Positions 7,848-16,118 of a DNA stretch of 46,980 bases are shown piece after piece. The stretch spans positions 1 through 46,980 of the forward strand of contig JAILZS010000019.1 of the NCBI GenBank assembly GCA_023512375.1. The letters run 5' to 3'. Origin of the DNA: Bacillota bacterium. GTDB taxonomy: Bacteria; Bacillota; Sulfobacillia; JAJZYS01; JAILZS01. The first letter of the stretch is position 1. Each line of letters begins with the position of its first letter. The notes under the pieces are model-generated. The model searched no databases. It saw only the letters and a list, made by a program, of their open reading frames with translations, and was not told the origin of the DNA. Both the position numbers and the translations under genes were made by a program.

Positions 7848-8825
7848 TTGGGCATCGGGGAGGGATGGCCGCCAGGCGGCGGAGGCCGGCTGTTCGTCGC
7901 CGTGACGGACGACGAGTGGTACGAATACCTGCGCTCACGTCCACAGCTCCGGGAGGTCAACTTCTGGTCGCCTTCGCCTCGTCCGCTGGCAAACCTCGAC
8001 CCGGGCGACGTGGTCCTCTTCAAGCTCAGGGCACCGCGCAATCGCATCGTGGGCGGCGGCGTGTTCGTCCACTTCTCGGTCCTTCCCCTGGCGTTCGCCT
8101 GGCAGGTGTTCGGGGAGGCGAACGGTGCCGCTTCCATCGACGACCTCGAGCACCGCATCTCCCGCCTGCGCCGGCGGGAGGGGGAGAACCAGGCGGGCGC
8201 GGGGGAGGCGATCGGCTGCACCGTCCTGGCGGACGCCTTCTTCGTCCACCCGGCGGCCGGTGTGGCCGTCCCGGCCGACTTCGCACCCACGACACAGCGC
8301 GGCAAGGGCTACCGTGCGGACACAGCCGAGGGCAGGCGCCTGGCGGACGCGGTGTGGGCCCTGCGGGCGGCGGCGCAAGGGGGAGCGGCCTTGGTGGCGG
8401 AGGCACGCGAGCCCGCCGCGCGCTGGGGCGCACCGATCCTATACCGGCCCCGCATCGGTCAAGGCGCCTTCCGCGTCCTCGTGGCGGATGCCTACGAACG
8501 CCGCTGCGCCGTCACCGGCGAGCGCACCCTGCCGGTACTGGAGGCGGCGCACGTGCGGCCGTACAGCCAGGGCGGAGAGCATGCCACGCGCAACGGCATC
8601 CTCCTGCGCAGCGACCTACACCGCCTGTTCGACCTCGGCTACGTGACCATCGACCCCGACAACATGCGCCTCGAGGTGAGCCCCCGCATCCGGCGGGAGT
8701 TCCACAACGGCCGCCACTACGAGGCCCTGCACGGGGCCCCTGTGGCCCGGCCCGCGCCCGGCTTCGAGCCGGTGGCACGGGAGCACCTCGCGTACCACCG
8801 CGAGCGCATCTACCGCGCCGGCTGA
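7848..8825 (+). CDS. solitary HNH endonuclease (COG3440-type putative restriction nuclease)
   Basis: About 325 aa from a TTG at 7848 preceded by GGAGGAAG; the GTG at 7902 is an alternative. The N-terminal domain (VTDDEWYEYL...EVNFWSPSP...LFKLRAPRNRIVGGGVFVHF) is the conserved module of a family annotated as putative restriction endonuclease. The C-terminal HNH nuclease contains CAVTGE, EAAHVRPYSQGGEH, NGILLRSDLH and RLFDLGY, with all HNH residues present. No methyltransferase or specificity subunit is next to it, so it is not part of a classical type II system. A modification-dependent defence nuclease is possible. It ends overlapping the transporter gene on the other strand. Confidence 0.85.
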   Translation: MGIGEGWPPGGGGRLFVAVTDDEWYEYLRSRPQLREVNFWSPSPRPLANLDPGDVVLFKLRAPRNRIVGGGVFVHFSVLPLAFAWQVFGEANGAASIDDLEHRISRLRRREGENQAGAGEAIGCTVLADAFFVHPAAGVAVPADFAPTTQRGKGYRADTAEGRRLADAVWALRAAAQGGAALVAEAREPAARWGAPILYRPRIGQGAFRVLVADAYERRCAVTGERTLPVLEAAHVRPYSQGGEHATRNGILLRSDLHRLFDLGYVTIDPDNMRLEVSPRIRREFHNGRHYEALHGAPVARPAPGFEPVAREHLAYHRERIYRAG

Positions 8826-10234
8826 GGGGAGCGGCGCCGGCCTCTGCCGGCACGCGATGTGCCCCTCCCCCGCCCCGCGGCGACGGCGACGGCGAACGAG
8901 ACGGCGAACCCGAGGATGAGGCCCAGCGACGAACCGGCGAACGGGCCGCGGGCGAGTGGGCCCGACACCAAAGGCGTCGAAGCCGTCAGACCGGCCGCCG
9001 CCACCCCCGCCAGCCAGGCGATGAGGGCGCCCGTCTCGATCGTCGGCGGCGGGCGGTCCAGCAGGTCGGCGCGCGCCAGCCGCCCTAGGGAGGCGACGAA
9101 CACCGCCGCCCAGGGTGCCAGGGCGCTGGCCAGAAGCGTGAGGAAGGACTCGAACAGGGGGAGGAAGGCGAGCCGCCCGGCGAGGGCGTAGGCGGCCAGG
9201 GCGAGGGATAGGGCGAGGTCGGCCAGCACGGTGCGGGAGCGCGGCAGGCGCACCCCCGCCGCGAGAAGGCTGAGCCCCCCCGAGTACACGTCGAGGATGT
9301 CGCCTGCGATCATGCCGGCGGCCCCGGTCACGAGGTAGGGGAGGGCGAACCAAGTCGGCATCAGCCCCTCCAGGGCGGCCACCGGGTCGGCAGCGCTCCC
9401 CAGGTGGGGGAGACGCGCGGCCAACGCCGCGCCCGCCAGGGTGAGGCCGGCGGCGGGCAGCCACGAGCCCCAGAACGTGGCGCCCACCGCCCCCTCCCGC
9501 GGATCGGGTAGGTAGCGCGAGTAGTCGCTGCCCGCGTTCACCCAGGATAGCCCCGTTGCCGAGGCGACGAGGGCGAGGGCTGGCAGGACGCCCGTGCGCC
9601 AGGAGCCGGCGGGGCGCGCCCACAGGGTAGACAGGGCGTGGGCGTCGGGCAGGGTGAGGAGGAGGCTTAGGAGCGTGAGGGCGCCGAACACGTAGGCCAC
9701 AGCGCTCTCCACCCGCACCACCGCCCGGTAGCCGACAAAGGCGGTGCCGAAGGCGGCCGCCACCGTCAGGGCCAGACCGACCAACGCCAGGCCTGGTCCA
9801 AGCGGCAGGCTGGTAACGCGGTGGAGCGCGGTCGCCAGCGACTGGGCGGAGAGGACCAGGACGACGCTTTCCCAGCCCACCAAATTGAGCCACGAGAGCA
9901 CGCTGGCGACGGCGTTGCCGCGGCGGCCCAGGACGTAGCGCCCCAACGCCATGGTGGGGAGGCCATGGCGCGCGCCCGGGACGGCGATGGCCCCCACCAA
10001 GAGGTAGGAGGCCGCGCCCAGGAGGACGGCCAGGAGGAGTTGGCCGGCGCTCAGGCCGTATCCCCACAGGCCGGCGCCGAGGACGACGTACGTGAGGGCG
10101 AGGTTGGCGGAGAACCAGACGCCGAACAGGTGGCGGCGACGGGCCGTGCGCTCGCGCGCCGGTACGGGTTCGAGGCCGTAGGGCTCCACGGCCGGCAGCC
10201 GGGGCGGCCGCCGGGGAAGGCGGAGCGGGACCAT
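8810..10234 (-). CDS. cytX: NCS1-family transporter, probable hydroxymethylpyrimidine permease
   Basis: 474 aa, about 12 hydrophobic segments. It starts with the NCS1 N-terminal pattern and contains SWLNLVGWE and NAGSDYSRYLP, the typical substrate-binding helices of cytosine/HMP permeases. It is the last gene of the TPP-riboswitch operon, and its ATG overlaps the thiE stop (ATGA). The context strongly favours the CytX role (import of the thiamine pyrimidine moiety) over cytosine or purine uptake. The C-terminal ~25 residues are basic and low-complexity. Confidence 0.85.
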   Translation of the reverse strand: MVPLRLPRRPPRLPAVEPYGLEPVPARERTARRRHLFGVWFSANLALTYVVLGAGLWGYGLSAGQLLLAVLLGAASYLLVGAIAVPGARHGLPTMALGRYVLGRRGNAVASVLSWLNLVGWESVVLVLSAQSLATALHRVTSLPLGPGLALVGLALTVAAAFGTAFVGYRAVVRVESAVAYVFGALTLLSLLLTLPDAHALSTLWARPAGSWRTGVLPALALVASATGLSWVNAGSDYSRYLPDPREGAVGATFWGSWLPAAGLTLAGAALAARLPHLGSAADPVAALEGLMPTWFALPYLVTGAAGMIAGDILDVYSGGLSLLAAGVRLPRSRTVLADLALSLALAAYALAGRLAFLPLFESFLTLLASALAPWAAVFVASLGRLARADLLDRPPPTIETGALIAWLAGVAAAGLTASTPLVSGPLARGPFAGSSLGLILGFAVSFAVAVAAGRGRGTSRAGRGRRRSPQPAR

Positions 10235-10878
10235 CACCGCCTCGCCTCCCCGGCCCGGGGCGGCGCCCCTCGCACCAGGGCGCGGGCGCGGCGGTGCACC
10301 TCGGACGGAGCCTCGGCCTCGGCCAGGGCGGAGAGCACCGCCACGCCCGCCACGCCCTGGGCCCACACAGCGTCTGCGTTGCCCGGACGGATGCCCCCGA
10401 TGGCCACCACCGGCCTGGCGCTCGCCCGTACCGCCTGCGCCAGGAGGGGAAGGCCGGCGGGCGGCGCCGCGTCGGCCTTGGAAGGGGTGGGGAAGACCGG
10501 GCCGAAGCCGATGTAGACGGGTGCGTGGGCCTGCGCCTCGGCCACCTCCGCGAGGTCGGACGCGGACAACCCCAGGGGCAGGGAGGGCGCCGCGCGCCGG
10601 GCGGCCTCGGGCGGTAGGTCCGTCCGCCCCAGGTGCACCAGGTCGGCGCCCAGGGCCATGGCGAGGTCGGGCCGGTCGTCGACCGCCAACCACAGGCCCA
10701 AGGAGCGGGCGACCGCCGCCAGATGGCGACCGTAGGCGTATACCTCGCGCGTCGACCGGCTCTTGTCCCGCAACTGGATCCCCGTGACGCCCCCCGCCCG
10801 CGCCGCCTCGAGCCACGGGCCCAACGCGCGAAGGGGCACCGTGCCGGCGTCGAGGAGGGCGATCAGGCGCAGGTCCAC
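10234..10878 (-). CDS. thiE: thiamine phosphate synthase
   Basis: 214 aa, the normal length. It joins HMP-pyrophosphate and thiazole phosphate to make thiamine monophosphate. TIM-barrel motifs: GIQLRDKSRS (pyrophosphate/Mg site), LAVDDRPDLAMALGADLVHL, LGLSASDLAEV, GFGPVFPTPSK and VVAIGGIRPGNA (phosphate-binding loop). The GTG at 10878 lies inside the 3' end of thiD (16-base overlap). It is the third gene of the riboswitch operon. Confidence 0.95.
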   Translation of the reverse strand: MDLRLIALLDAGTVPLRALGPWLEAARAGGVTGIQLRDKSRSTREVYAYGRHLAAVARSLGLWLAVDDRPDLAMALGADLVHLGRTDLPPEAARRAAPSLPLGLSASDLAEVAEAQAHAPVYIGFGPVFPTPSKADAAPPAGLPLLAQAVRASARPVVAIGGIRPGNADAVWAQGVAGVAVLSALAEAEAPSEVHRRARALVRGAPPRAGEARR

Positions 10879-11687
10879 GGCGGCTGCCCCCCGCTGTGAC
10901 CGAGTGGGCCGTGGCCCGCGCCGAATCCGGGGGCGTGGCGCAGGGCGGCCTCGACGTAGCGCGTCGCGCGCTCGACCGCCGGGCGCAGGGGGAGGCCCTG
11001 GCCGAGGGCGGTGGCCACCGCGGCCGACAGGGTGCAGCCCGTACCGTGGGTGTGCCGTCCCGGCCAGCGGGGATGCACGAGCCGGGTGACGCCCGTCCGC
11101 TCGATCAGGAGGTCGACCACCTCGGGTCCCGGCGCGTGACCCCCCTTGACCAGGACGGCGCCCGCCCCTCGTGCCAGGAGGCGCTCTCCCGCCGCCAGCG
11201 CGTCTACGAGGTCCTCCACGGGGTGGCCGGACAGGACGGCCGCCTCCGGCCAGTTGGGCGTGACCAGGTCGGCGAGGGGCACGAGCTCCTCCAACAGGGC
11301 GACGACCGCCTCGGCCTCCAGGAGGGGCGCGCCGCCCTTCGCCACGAGCACCGGGTCCACGACCAGCGGCGGGCGGTCGGGCCAGGCCGTCAGGGCCTCG
11401 GCCACCGCGCGGACGGTGGCCGCCGTGGCGAGCATGCCGGTCTTGACGGCGTCCGCTCCCAGGTCCTCCCGCACCGCCCGCATCTGCAGGACCACCGCCT
11501 CGGGCGGCACGGGCCAGACCCCCTGCACGCCCAGCGTGTTCTGGGCGGTGACGGCCGTCACCGCCGCCATGGCGTAGCCCCCGAGGCGCTCGATGCTCTT
11601 GATGTCCGCCTCGATGCCGGCACCGCCGCCGCTGTCGCTGCCGGCGACGGTGAGGACGCGCGCGGGCGGGCGCCGCGCGGCGCTCAC
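10863..11687 (-). CDS. thiD: hydroxymethylpyrimidine/phosphomethylpyrimidine kinase
   Basis: 274 aa. A ribokinase-fold enzyme phosphorylating HMP twice. Motifs: VLTVAGSDSGGGAGIEADIK at the N-terminus, VTAVTAQNT, ADAVKTGMLA, VVDPVLVAKGG, DLVTPNWPEA, and the C-terminal anion hole HTHGTGCTLSAAVA. The GTG at 11687 overlaps the preceding gene's stop (GTGA), so translation is probably coupled. Together with the CytX-type permease it forms a complete HMP salvage route. Confidence 0.96.
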   Translation of the reverse strand: MSAARRPPARVLTVAGSDSGGGAGIEADIKSIERLGGYAMAAVTAVTAQNTLGVQGVWPVPPEAVVLQMRAVREDLGADAVKTGMLATAATVRAVAEALTAWPDRPPLVVDPVLVAKGGAPLLEAEAVVALLEELVPLADLVTPNWPEAAVLSGHPVEDLVDALAAGERLLARGAGAVLVKGGHAPGPEVVDLLIERTGVTRLVHPRWPGRHTHGTGCTLSAAVATALGQGLPLRPAVERATRYVEAALRHAPGFGAGHGPLGHSGGQPPWTCA

Positions 11688-12757
11688 GCCCAGGCCTCCG
11701 CGGCCCGGGCGAAGGCGGCCCAGAAGGGATCGACGCCGGGATGGCTGAGCGGCGCCTCGCGGCCGCCCGCCAACCGCACCATCCCCCGCTCGGGGGGCAG
11801 GAACTCGCCCACGGCGGCGCCGTCGACGCCGGCCCGCCGCCATGCCGCCAGGACGGCGTCGGCGCGGTGGGGGCGGACGGCGGCCAGGAGCGTTCCCTCG
11901 GAGATGGCGGCCAGCGGGTCCATGCCGGCAAGGCGGCAGACGGCGCCTACCTCCGGCCGCACGGGCACGGCGTCCTCCCACAGGGCCACGCCCAGGCCGG
12001 AGGCGGAGGCCATCTCGTACACGCCGCCGAGCACGCCCCCCTCGGTGGCGTCGTGCAAGGCGGTGACGCCCTCCTCCCGCACGCCCACACCCACCGCCAC
12101 GGCGGCGTCCTCGACCACGCTCATGCGCTCGAACAGGGCGTCGGCGCGCGCCGTCACGTCCGCGCCCAACCGCTCCGCCAGAGGGCCGGGGAAGGTGGCG
12201 GCGAACAGGGCGGCGGCCTCGATCGCCGCCCCCTTGGAGCACAGGAGGACGTCGCCCGCACGCGCCATCGCGGATGTGATGTAGCGGTCGGCGTCCCCCA
12301 CCGCGAGGACGGTGGCGCCTCCCACCATCGGATAGCTGCAGCCGTCGTAGCGAGCGGTGTGTCCGGAGACGACGGCGACGCCCAGGGCGTCGCACGTCTC
12401 GTGCATGTGGCGCCACAACGTGGCGAGGTCGTCGTCGCCCAGGTCGCGCGGAAGGTTGAGGTCGATGCTCAGGTAGGCGGGGGTGAGGCCGGACATGGCG
12501 GCATCGGAGGCGAGGATGTGGATGGCGAACCATGCCGCGCGCCGCCACCCGTACTGCGGCACCACGAACACCGGGTCGGTGGTGGCCGCCAGGACGCGGC
12601 CCGGCCCGATGTCGACGACCGCCACGTCCACGCCGGCGGCGGGGCCGACCCGCACCTCCGGTCGCGGGCGGCCGAGATGGCGGTAGATGACGCGGCGGAA
12701 GGTATCCGGGTCGATCTTTCCCGCCGGCGCGAGGGCCGGCGACTCTCCTGTGGCCAT
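11684..12757 (-). CDS. AIR synthase-family (PurM/HypE/ThiL-like) protein in the thiamine operon
   Basis: 357 aa. The two-domain AIR synthase fold is recognisable: an N-terminal ATP-binding half (VVDIG, TTDPVFVVP, SDAAMSGLTPAYLSIDLNLP) and a C-terminal half with LHDATEGGVLGGVYEMA. It resembles HypE-like AIR-synthase proteins more than canonical ThiL: the DDAAV-type motif of ThiL appears as GVDVAVV. It is the first gene after the TPP riboswitch, followed by thiD, thiE and cytX. A thiamine monophosphate kinase (ThiL-type) role is therefore the obvious inference, needed to turn ThiE product into TPP. No hydrogenase genes are nearby. The ATG at 12757 has a GGGGGG ribosome site. Confidence 0.82.
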   Translation of the reverse strand: MATGESPALAPAGKIDPDTFRRVIYRHLGRPRPEVRVGPAAGVDVAVVDIGPGRVLAATTDPVFVVPQYGWRRAAWFAIHILASDAAMSGLTPAYLSIDLNLPRDLGDDDLATLWRHMHETCDALGVAVVSGHTARYDGCSYPMVGGATVLAVGDADRYITSAMARAGDVLLCSKGAAIEAAALFAATFPGPLAERLGADVTARADALFERMSVVEDAAVAVGVGVREEGVTALHDATEGGVLGGVYEMASASGLGVALWEDAVPVRPEVGAVCRLAGMDPLAAISEGTLLAAVRPHRADAVLAAWRRAGVDGAAVGEFLPPERGMVRLAGGREAPLSHPGVDPFWAAFARAAEAWA

Positions 12758-12780
12758 GGCGAAGCCCCCCGTTCGTCCGT

Positions 12781-12823
12781 CTGGCGAACGCCAGCGGCCG
12801 CTGCCGAGGTTGGCAGCGGCCGC
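12781..12823 (-). terminator. tandem hairpins between TPP aptamer and first gene (expression platform)
   Basis: A perfect 12-bp stem, GCGGCCGCTGCC (12794-12805) with GGCAGCGGCCGC (12812-12823) and a 6-base loop, abuts a 5-bp hairpin at 12781-12794. No U-run follows on the minus strand. They sit between the aptamer and the ribosome site, the place for transcription termination or ribosome-access control. Confidence 0.65.
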
Positions 12824-12838
12824 GGGGGCCCTCGCGCC

Positions 12839-12928
12839 AACGCTCCCTACGCTGGTATGACCCAGATCAGGTTCAAAGGGTTGGCCGGTCCGGCCTCTCA
12901 GCCCCGTCGACGGGGCACCCCCTGCGTT
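12839..12928 (-). ncRNA. TPP riboswitch (THI element)
   Basis: On the minus strand the conserved THI-box sequence is plain: GGGGUGC, the GCUGAGA core, then ACCCUUUGAACCUGAUCUGG, GUCAUACCAGCGUAGGGA. The closing P1 helix can form between AACGC (12924-12928) and GCGUU (12839-12843). It precedes the operon of the AIR-synthase-like gene, thiD, thiE and cytX. Known behaviour: TPP binding lowers expression. Confidence 0.97.
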
Positions 12929-12938
12929 CGCTGCCATG

Positions 12939-12968
12939 AGCATAGCGGACCCGCCCCCTGGGCGCCAG
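12939..12968 (-). promoter_or_regulatory. probable sigma-A promoter of the thiamine operon
   Basis: On the minus strand CTGGCG (12963-12968) and TATGCT (12939-12944) are separated by 18 bases, and transcription would begin just before the riboswitch P1 strand. Confidence 0.55.
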
Positions 12969-13005
12969 GGGCGCGGCCAGGGGGCGGGAGGGGAGCGCGC
13001 CTGCC

Positions 13006-13752
13006 CTAGAGGGCGCCGCTCCCGGTGTGGATGCGCACCTCTGCGCTCAGGCCGTTGTACAGGGTGTAGCCCTGGGGGTCGAAACGGATCCACACCGGCA
13101 CGAGCTGGGTCACCTTGGTGAAGCTGCCCGACAGGGCGCTGGCGGGGAAGAGGGAGAGGCTGGCCTGGGTGGCGGGCTGGATGGCCGCCACGTGGCCGGT
13201 GAACACCGTGCCGGGATAGGCGTCCAGGGTGACGTCCACCGCCTGGCCGTCCTCTACGTTGCGGATCGACGTCTCCGGCACGTTGGCCACCACCATGGCG
13301 TTTTGGGGTTCGCTCACGACCACGAGCGTCTGCCCCGGCACGACTGTCTGCCCGGGCGTGACGTCCACGGCTGTCACCACGCCGGCCACGGGGGCGGTGA
13401 TCGTAGCGGTGGCGGGGGCGGCGGGGGTCTGGGCGGACGGCGCCGGCGCGGCGGAGGCGCCCTTGGCGGCCCCGGCGCGCCGGGCGGCGGGGGCGGCGGC
13501 CCGGCTGGCCGCTGCGGCGTTCTGCGCCACCACCAGGGGGCTTCCGGCGTTCACCTTCTGGCCCACGCCCACGTCCACCGCGGTCACGGTGCCGGCGCCG
13601 AGGGCGTCCACGCTCACCTGCGGCACGGACACCTGGGCGTTGTCCGTGGACACGTAGTTGTTCGCCTCGTACACCTGGTAGGCGACGCCCCCGCCGATGG
13701 CGAGGAGCACGACCACCACCACGAGGTTCAGGAGAAACTGGCGGGCGTTCAT
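13006..13752 (-). CDS. HlyD/EmrA-like membrane-fusion adaptor (third of three)
   Basis: 248 aa. One N-terminal membrane helix (FLLNLVVVVVLLAIGGGVAY), then a YVSTDNAQV start of the barrel-sandwich (lipoyl-like) domain. An Ala/Pro-rich linker (about residues 80-110) stands where EmrA has its long coiled coil. The second half-motif GVVTAVDVTPGQTVVPGQ follows, then a beta-barrel domain. It is the last gene of the efflux operon, 10 bases after the MFS gene, with RBS GGAGGGAG. In EmrAB-type systems such proteins dock to a 14-TM MFS pump. In a cell with no outer membrane it would span only membrane and wall. Confidence 0.85.
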   Translation of the reverse strand: MNARQFLLNLVVVVVLLAIGGGVAYQVYEANNYVSTDNAQVSVPQVSVDALGAGTVTAVDVGVGQKVNAGSPLVVAQNAAAASRAAAPAARRAGAAKGASAAPAPSAQTPAAPATATITAPVAGVVTAVDVTPGQTVVPGQTLVVVSEPQNAMVVANVPETSIRNVEDGQAVDVTLDAYPGTVFTGHVAAIQPATQASLSLFPASALSGSFTKVTQLVPVWIRFDPQGYTLYNGLSAEVRIHTGSGAL

Positions 13753-13762
13753 GGGCTCCCTC

Positions 13763-15430
13763 CTACTCCGGGCTACCGAACATGGGACCGCGGCGCGCCT
13801 CGGGACCGCCCAGGCGGTTGGTCCGCAGGAAGAAGGCGGGCACCAGGGCCACCACCACGATGGCGGCGCCGACGAGGAACAGGTCGTCGATGGCCGTGAC
13901 GAACGCCTGCCGGTCGGCGAGGCCGATGAGGAGCGATGCCGCCCGGCCAGCGCTGCCGAACAGGGCGGTAGCGCGGGCCTGGAGGGCAAGGGCAAGCGCG
14001 TTGGCCGGGTTGAGGGCGGCCACGTCGGCGGTGGCGTAGGCCGCCTGCCAGTGGGTGATGAGCGAGGTGAGGGCGGCGAGGCCGAAGGAGGCGCTCACCC
14101 GCTGCACGATGTTGGAGATGGCGCTCGCCCGTCCCACCTCGGCGGTGGGGATCCAGGTCATGCCCGAGGTCATGACCGGCATCATGGCCAGGGCCATGCC
14201 GACCGCCCGAAGCGCCATCCAGGTGACCACCGTGCCGGAGGGCGTGTCGGCCGACAGGTTGTGGAACAGGTAGGTGGTGGCGGTCATGGCGGCCAGGCCC
14301 ACCACCACCAACGGAGCCGGGCCGATGCGGTCGTACAGGCGGCCGGAGACGGGGATGAGGACCGCCGTCACGAGGCTGGCCGGCAGCAGCACGAGGCCGG
14401 TGTGGAAGGCCCCCATGCCCACCACGATCTGCAGGAAGAGGGGGATGTAGAAGACGCCCGAGTACAGGGCGACGGAAGTGACGGCGGAGATGAACAGGCT
14501 GAGGGTGAACTGGGCGTGGCCGAACACCCTCAGGTCGAGAAGCGGCCGCGGGGCGTGAAGCTCGAAGTAGACGAACAGGGCGAGGGAGCATGCGGCCACG
14601 TACAGGAGGAGGACGATGGCCTCCGACCCCCACCCCCACGTCGCCCCCTCCGACAGGGCGAAGAGGAGGGCGAACAGGCCGACGGCCGAGGTGATCGCGC
14701 CTGGGACGTCCAGCGGGCCTGCGTCGTGGCGCGGAAACTCGGGGATGAAGGCGCTTGCCGCCATGACGCCCAGGATGCCGATGGGCACGTTGACGTAGAA
14801 GATGAAGCGCCAGTTGACGAACTCCACCAGGTAGCCGCCCAGGGTGGGGCCGATCGCGGGCGCGAGGATGAGGGCCACCCCGAACGTGCCCATCGCCGTG
14901 CCGATGCGCGAGCGCGGCACGAGCTGGTAGATCATGCTCATCGTCACCGGCATGATCAGGCCTCCGCCCACGGCCTGGAAGGCGCGGAAGACGATGAGGG
15001 AGGCCGTCGACCAGGCGAAGCCGGAGAAGAACGAGCCCACCGTGAACAGGGCGAGGGAGACGATGTACAGGCGTTTGGGGCCGATACGGTCGCTGAGCCA
15101 GCCGGAAGAGGGGACGACGATGCCGAGCACCAGGAGGTAGACCGTCACCACCCACTGGATCTGGTCGGTGGTGGCGGAGAAGGCCGTCTCCAGGGTGGGG
15201 ATGGCGACGTTGACGATGCTCGAGTCGAGGAGCGACATGAAGGCGCCGATGACCAGGGTGAAGAGGGCAACCCCCCAGGCACCGCTCGCCACCGCGGGAC
15301 CCCCGCCCCCCTCCGACAGGGGGGCGCCGCCGGCCATGGCCTCGGCGAACTCGGTGGCGCTCTCCTCCTCGGCCGGGGTCGGGGCCACCGCCGGCGCGCC
15401 GCCGCCCGCCGGCCGCTCAGGATCCGACAT
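13763..15430 (-). CDS. MFS drug:H+ antiporter, DHA2 (EmrB/QacA) family, 14 TM
   Basis: 555 aa. A ~50-residue cytosolic N-tail precedes about 14 hydrophobic helices. Signatures: LLDSSIVNVAIPTLE in TM1 (DHA2 motif D1), GWLSDRIGPKR (motif A), GPTLGGYLVEFVNWRFIFY (motif C region), and RAFQAVGGGLIMP. It exports hydrophobic drugs or lipids at the cost of the proton gradient. It overlaps the preceding adaptor gene by 14 bases. A MarR-type regulator heads the operon, suggesting de-repression by a small molecule. Confidence 0.94.
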   Translation of the reverse strand: MSDPERPAGGGAPAVAPTPAEEESATEFAEAMAGGAPLSEGGGGPAVASGAWGVALFTLVIGAFMSLLDSSIVNVAIPTLETAFSATTDQIQWVVTVYLLVLGIVVPSSGWLSDRIGPKRLYIVSLALFTVGSFFSGFAWSTASLIVFRAFQAVGGGLIMPVTMSMIYQLVPRSRIGTAMGTFGVALILAPAIGPTLGGYLVEFVNWRFIFYVNVPIGILGVMAASAFIPEFPRHDAGPLDVPGAITSAVGLFALLFALSEGATWGWGSEAIVLLLYVAACSLALFVYFELHAPRPLLDLRVFGHAQFTLSLFISAVTSVALYSGVFYIPLFLQIVVGMGAFHTGLVLLPASLVTAVLIPVSGRLYDRIGPAPLVVVGLAAMTATTYLFHNLSADTPSGTVVTWMALRAVGMALAMMPVMTSGMTWIPTAEVGRASAISNIVQRVSASFGLAALTSLITHWQAAYATADVAALNPANALALALQARATALFGSAGRAASLLIGLADRQAFVTAIDDLFLVGAAIVVVALVPAFFLRTNRLGGPEARRGPMFGSPE

Positions 15431-16118
15431 GGATCGTCACCTCCGCGCTCTCCCCCGCCGCTAGGCCGCGCGGCTGGCCCCCCAGGGAGACCAGCACGGG
15501 CACGAGCGCCGTCTGCTTGAGGAACTCCTGCGCCGGCGGCGCCGGCATGCCCACCTGGCCGATGTACGCCTGCGCCGTCTGGGGCCAGATCGCCAGCACG
15601 CGCCCGTCGAAGGCGGCGCCGGGGTCGGCGGGCAGGACCACCGTGGCCTTCTGGCCCACGTGCACGTCGCGCACGCGCGTCTCCGGCACCATCGCCACCA
15701 CCCGCATGGCGCCCCAGGGCACCAGGGTGGCGAGCGGCGATCCCGCCGCCACGCTCTGGCCAGGGGCGACGGCCACCTGCGCCAGGGTGCCCGCCGTCGG
15801 CGCGTCCACCCCCACGTCCGACCCGGCGGCGGTGCTGAGCGTGAACATCCTCTGGCCGCGGGCGACGCTGGCGCCGTCCACGGCCGCCGGCGCCACCTGG
15901 GACACCGTCCCGGCCGCCGGCGCCGTCACCCAGCGGCTGGGAGCCACCACGACCGCGCTCTGGCTGACGACCACCGTCGCCTGGGCGTGGGCGGAGGCCA
16001 CCACCGCCGCCCCCGCCCCGCCCAAGAGGACGAGGAGGCCTGCGTCGACCAGAAGCCAGGAGAGCCGGCGCGGGCGGGGGGGCGCCGGCGCCGCCGGAAG
16101 AGCCTCGGGCGGCCTCAT
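15417..16118 (-). CDS. HlyD-like membrane-fusion adaptor (second of three)
   Basis: 233 aa. A single hydrophobic anchor (LLVDAGLLVLLGGAGAAVV) is followed by a biotinyl/lipoyl-like hairpin domain (APAAGTVSQVAPAAVDGASV; APTAGTLAQVAVAPGQSVAA) and a beta-barrel ending in SAEVTIHVGS. The central coiled coil is almost absent, so this is a minimal adaptor. The ATG at 16118 overlaps the previous stop (ATGA). Related in layout to its two neighbours but clearly diverged from them. Confidence 0.82.
   Translation of the reverse strand: MRPPEALPAAPAPPRPRRLSWLLVDAGLLVLLGGAGAAVVASAHAQATVVVSQSAVVVAPSRWVTAPAAGTVSQVAPAAVDGASVARGQRMFTLSTAAGSDVGVDAPTAGTLAQVAVAPGQSVAAGSPLATLVPWGAMRVVAMVPETRVRDVHVGQKATVVLPADPGAAFDGRVLAIWPQTAQAYIGQVGMPAPPAQEFLKQTALVPVLVSLGGQPRGLAAGESAEVTIHVGS

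Noticed and set aside
5057-9088. 1343-codon frame on the plus strand
   Set aside because: Low-complexity Gly/Arg/Pro text across several real genes of both strands. No domain.
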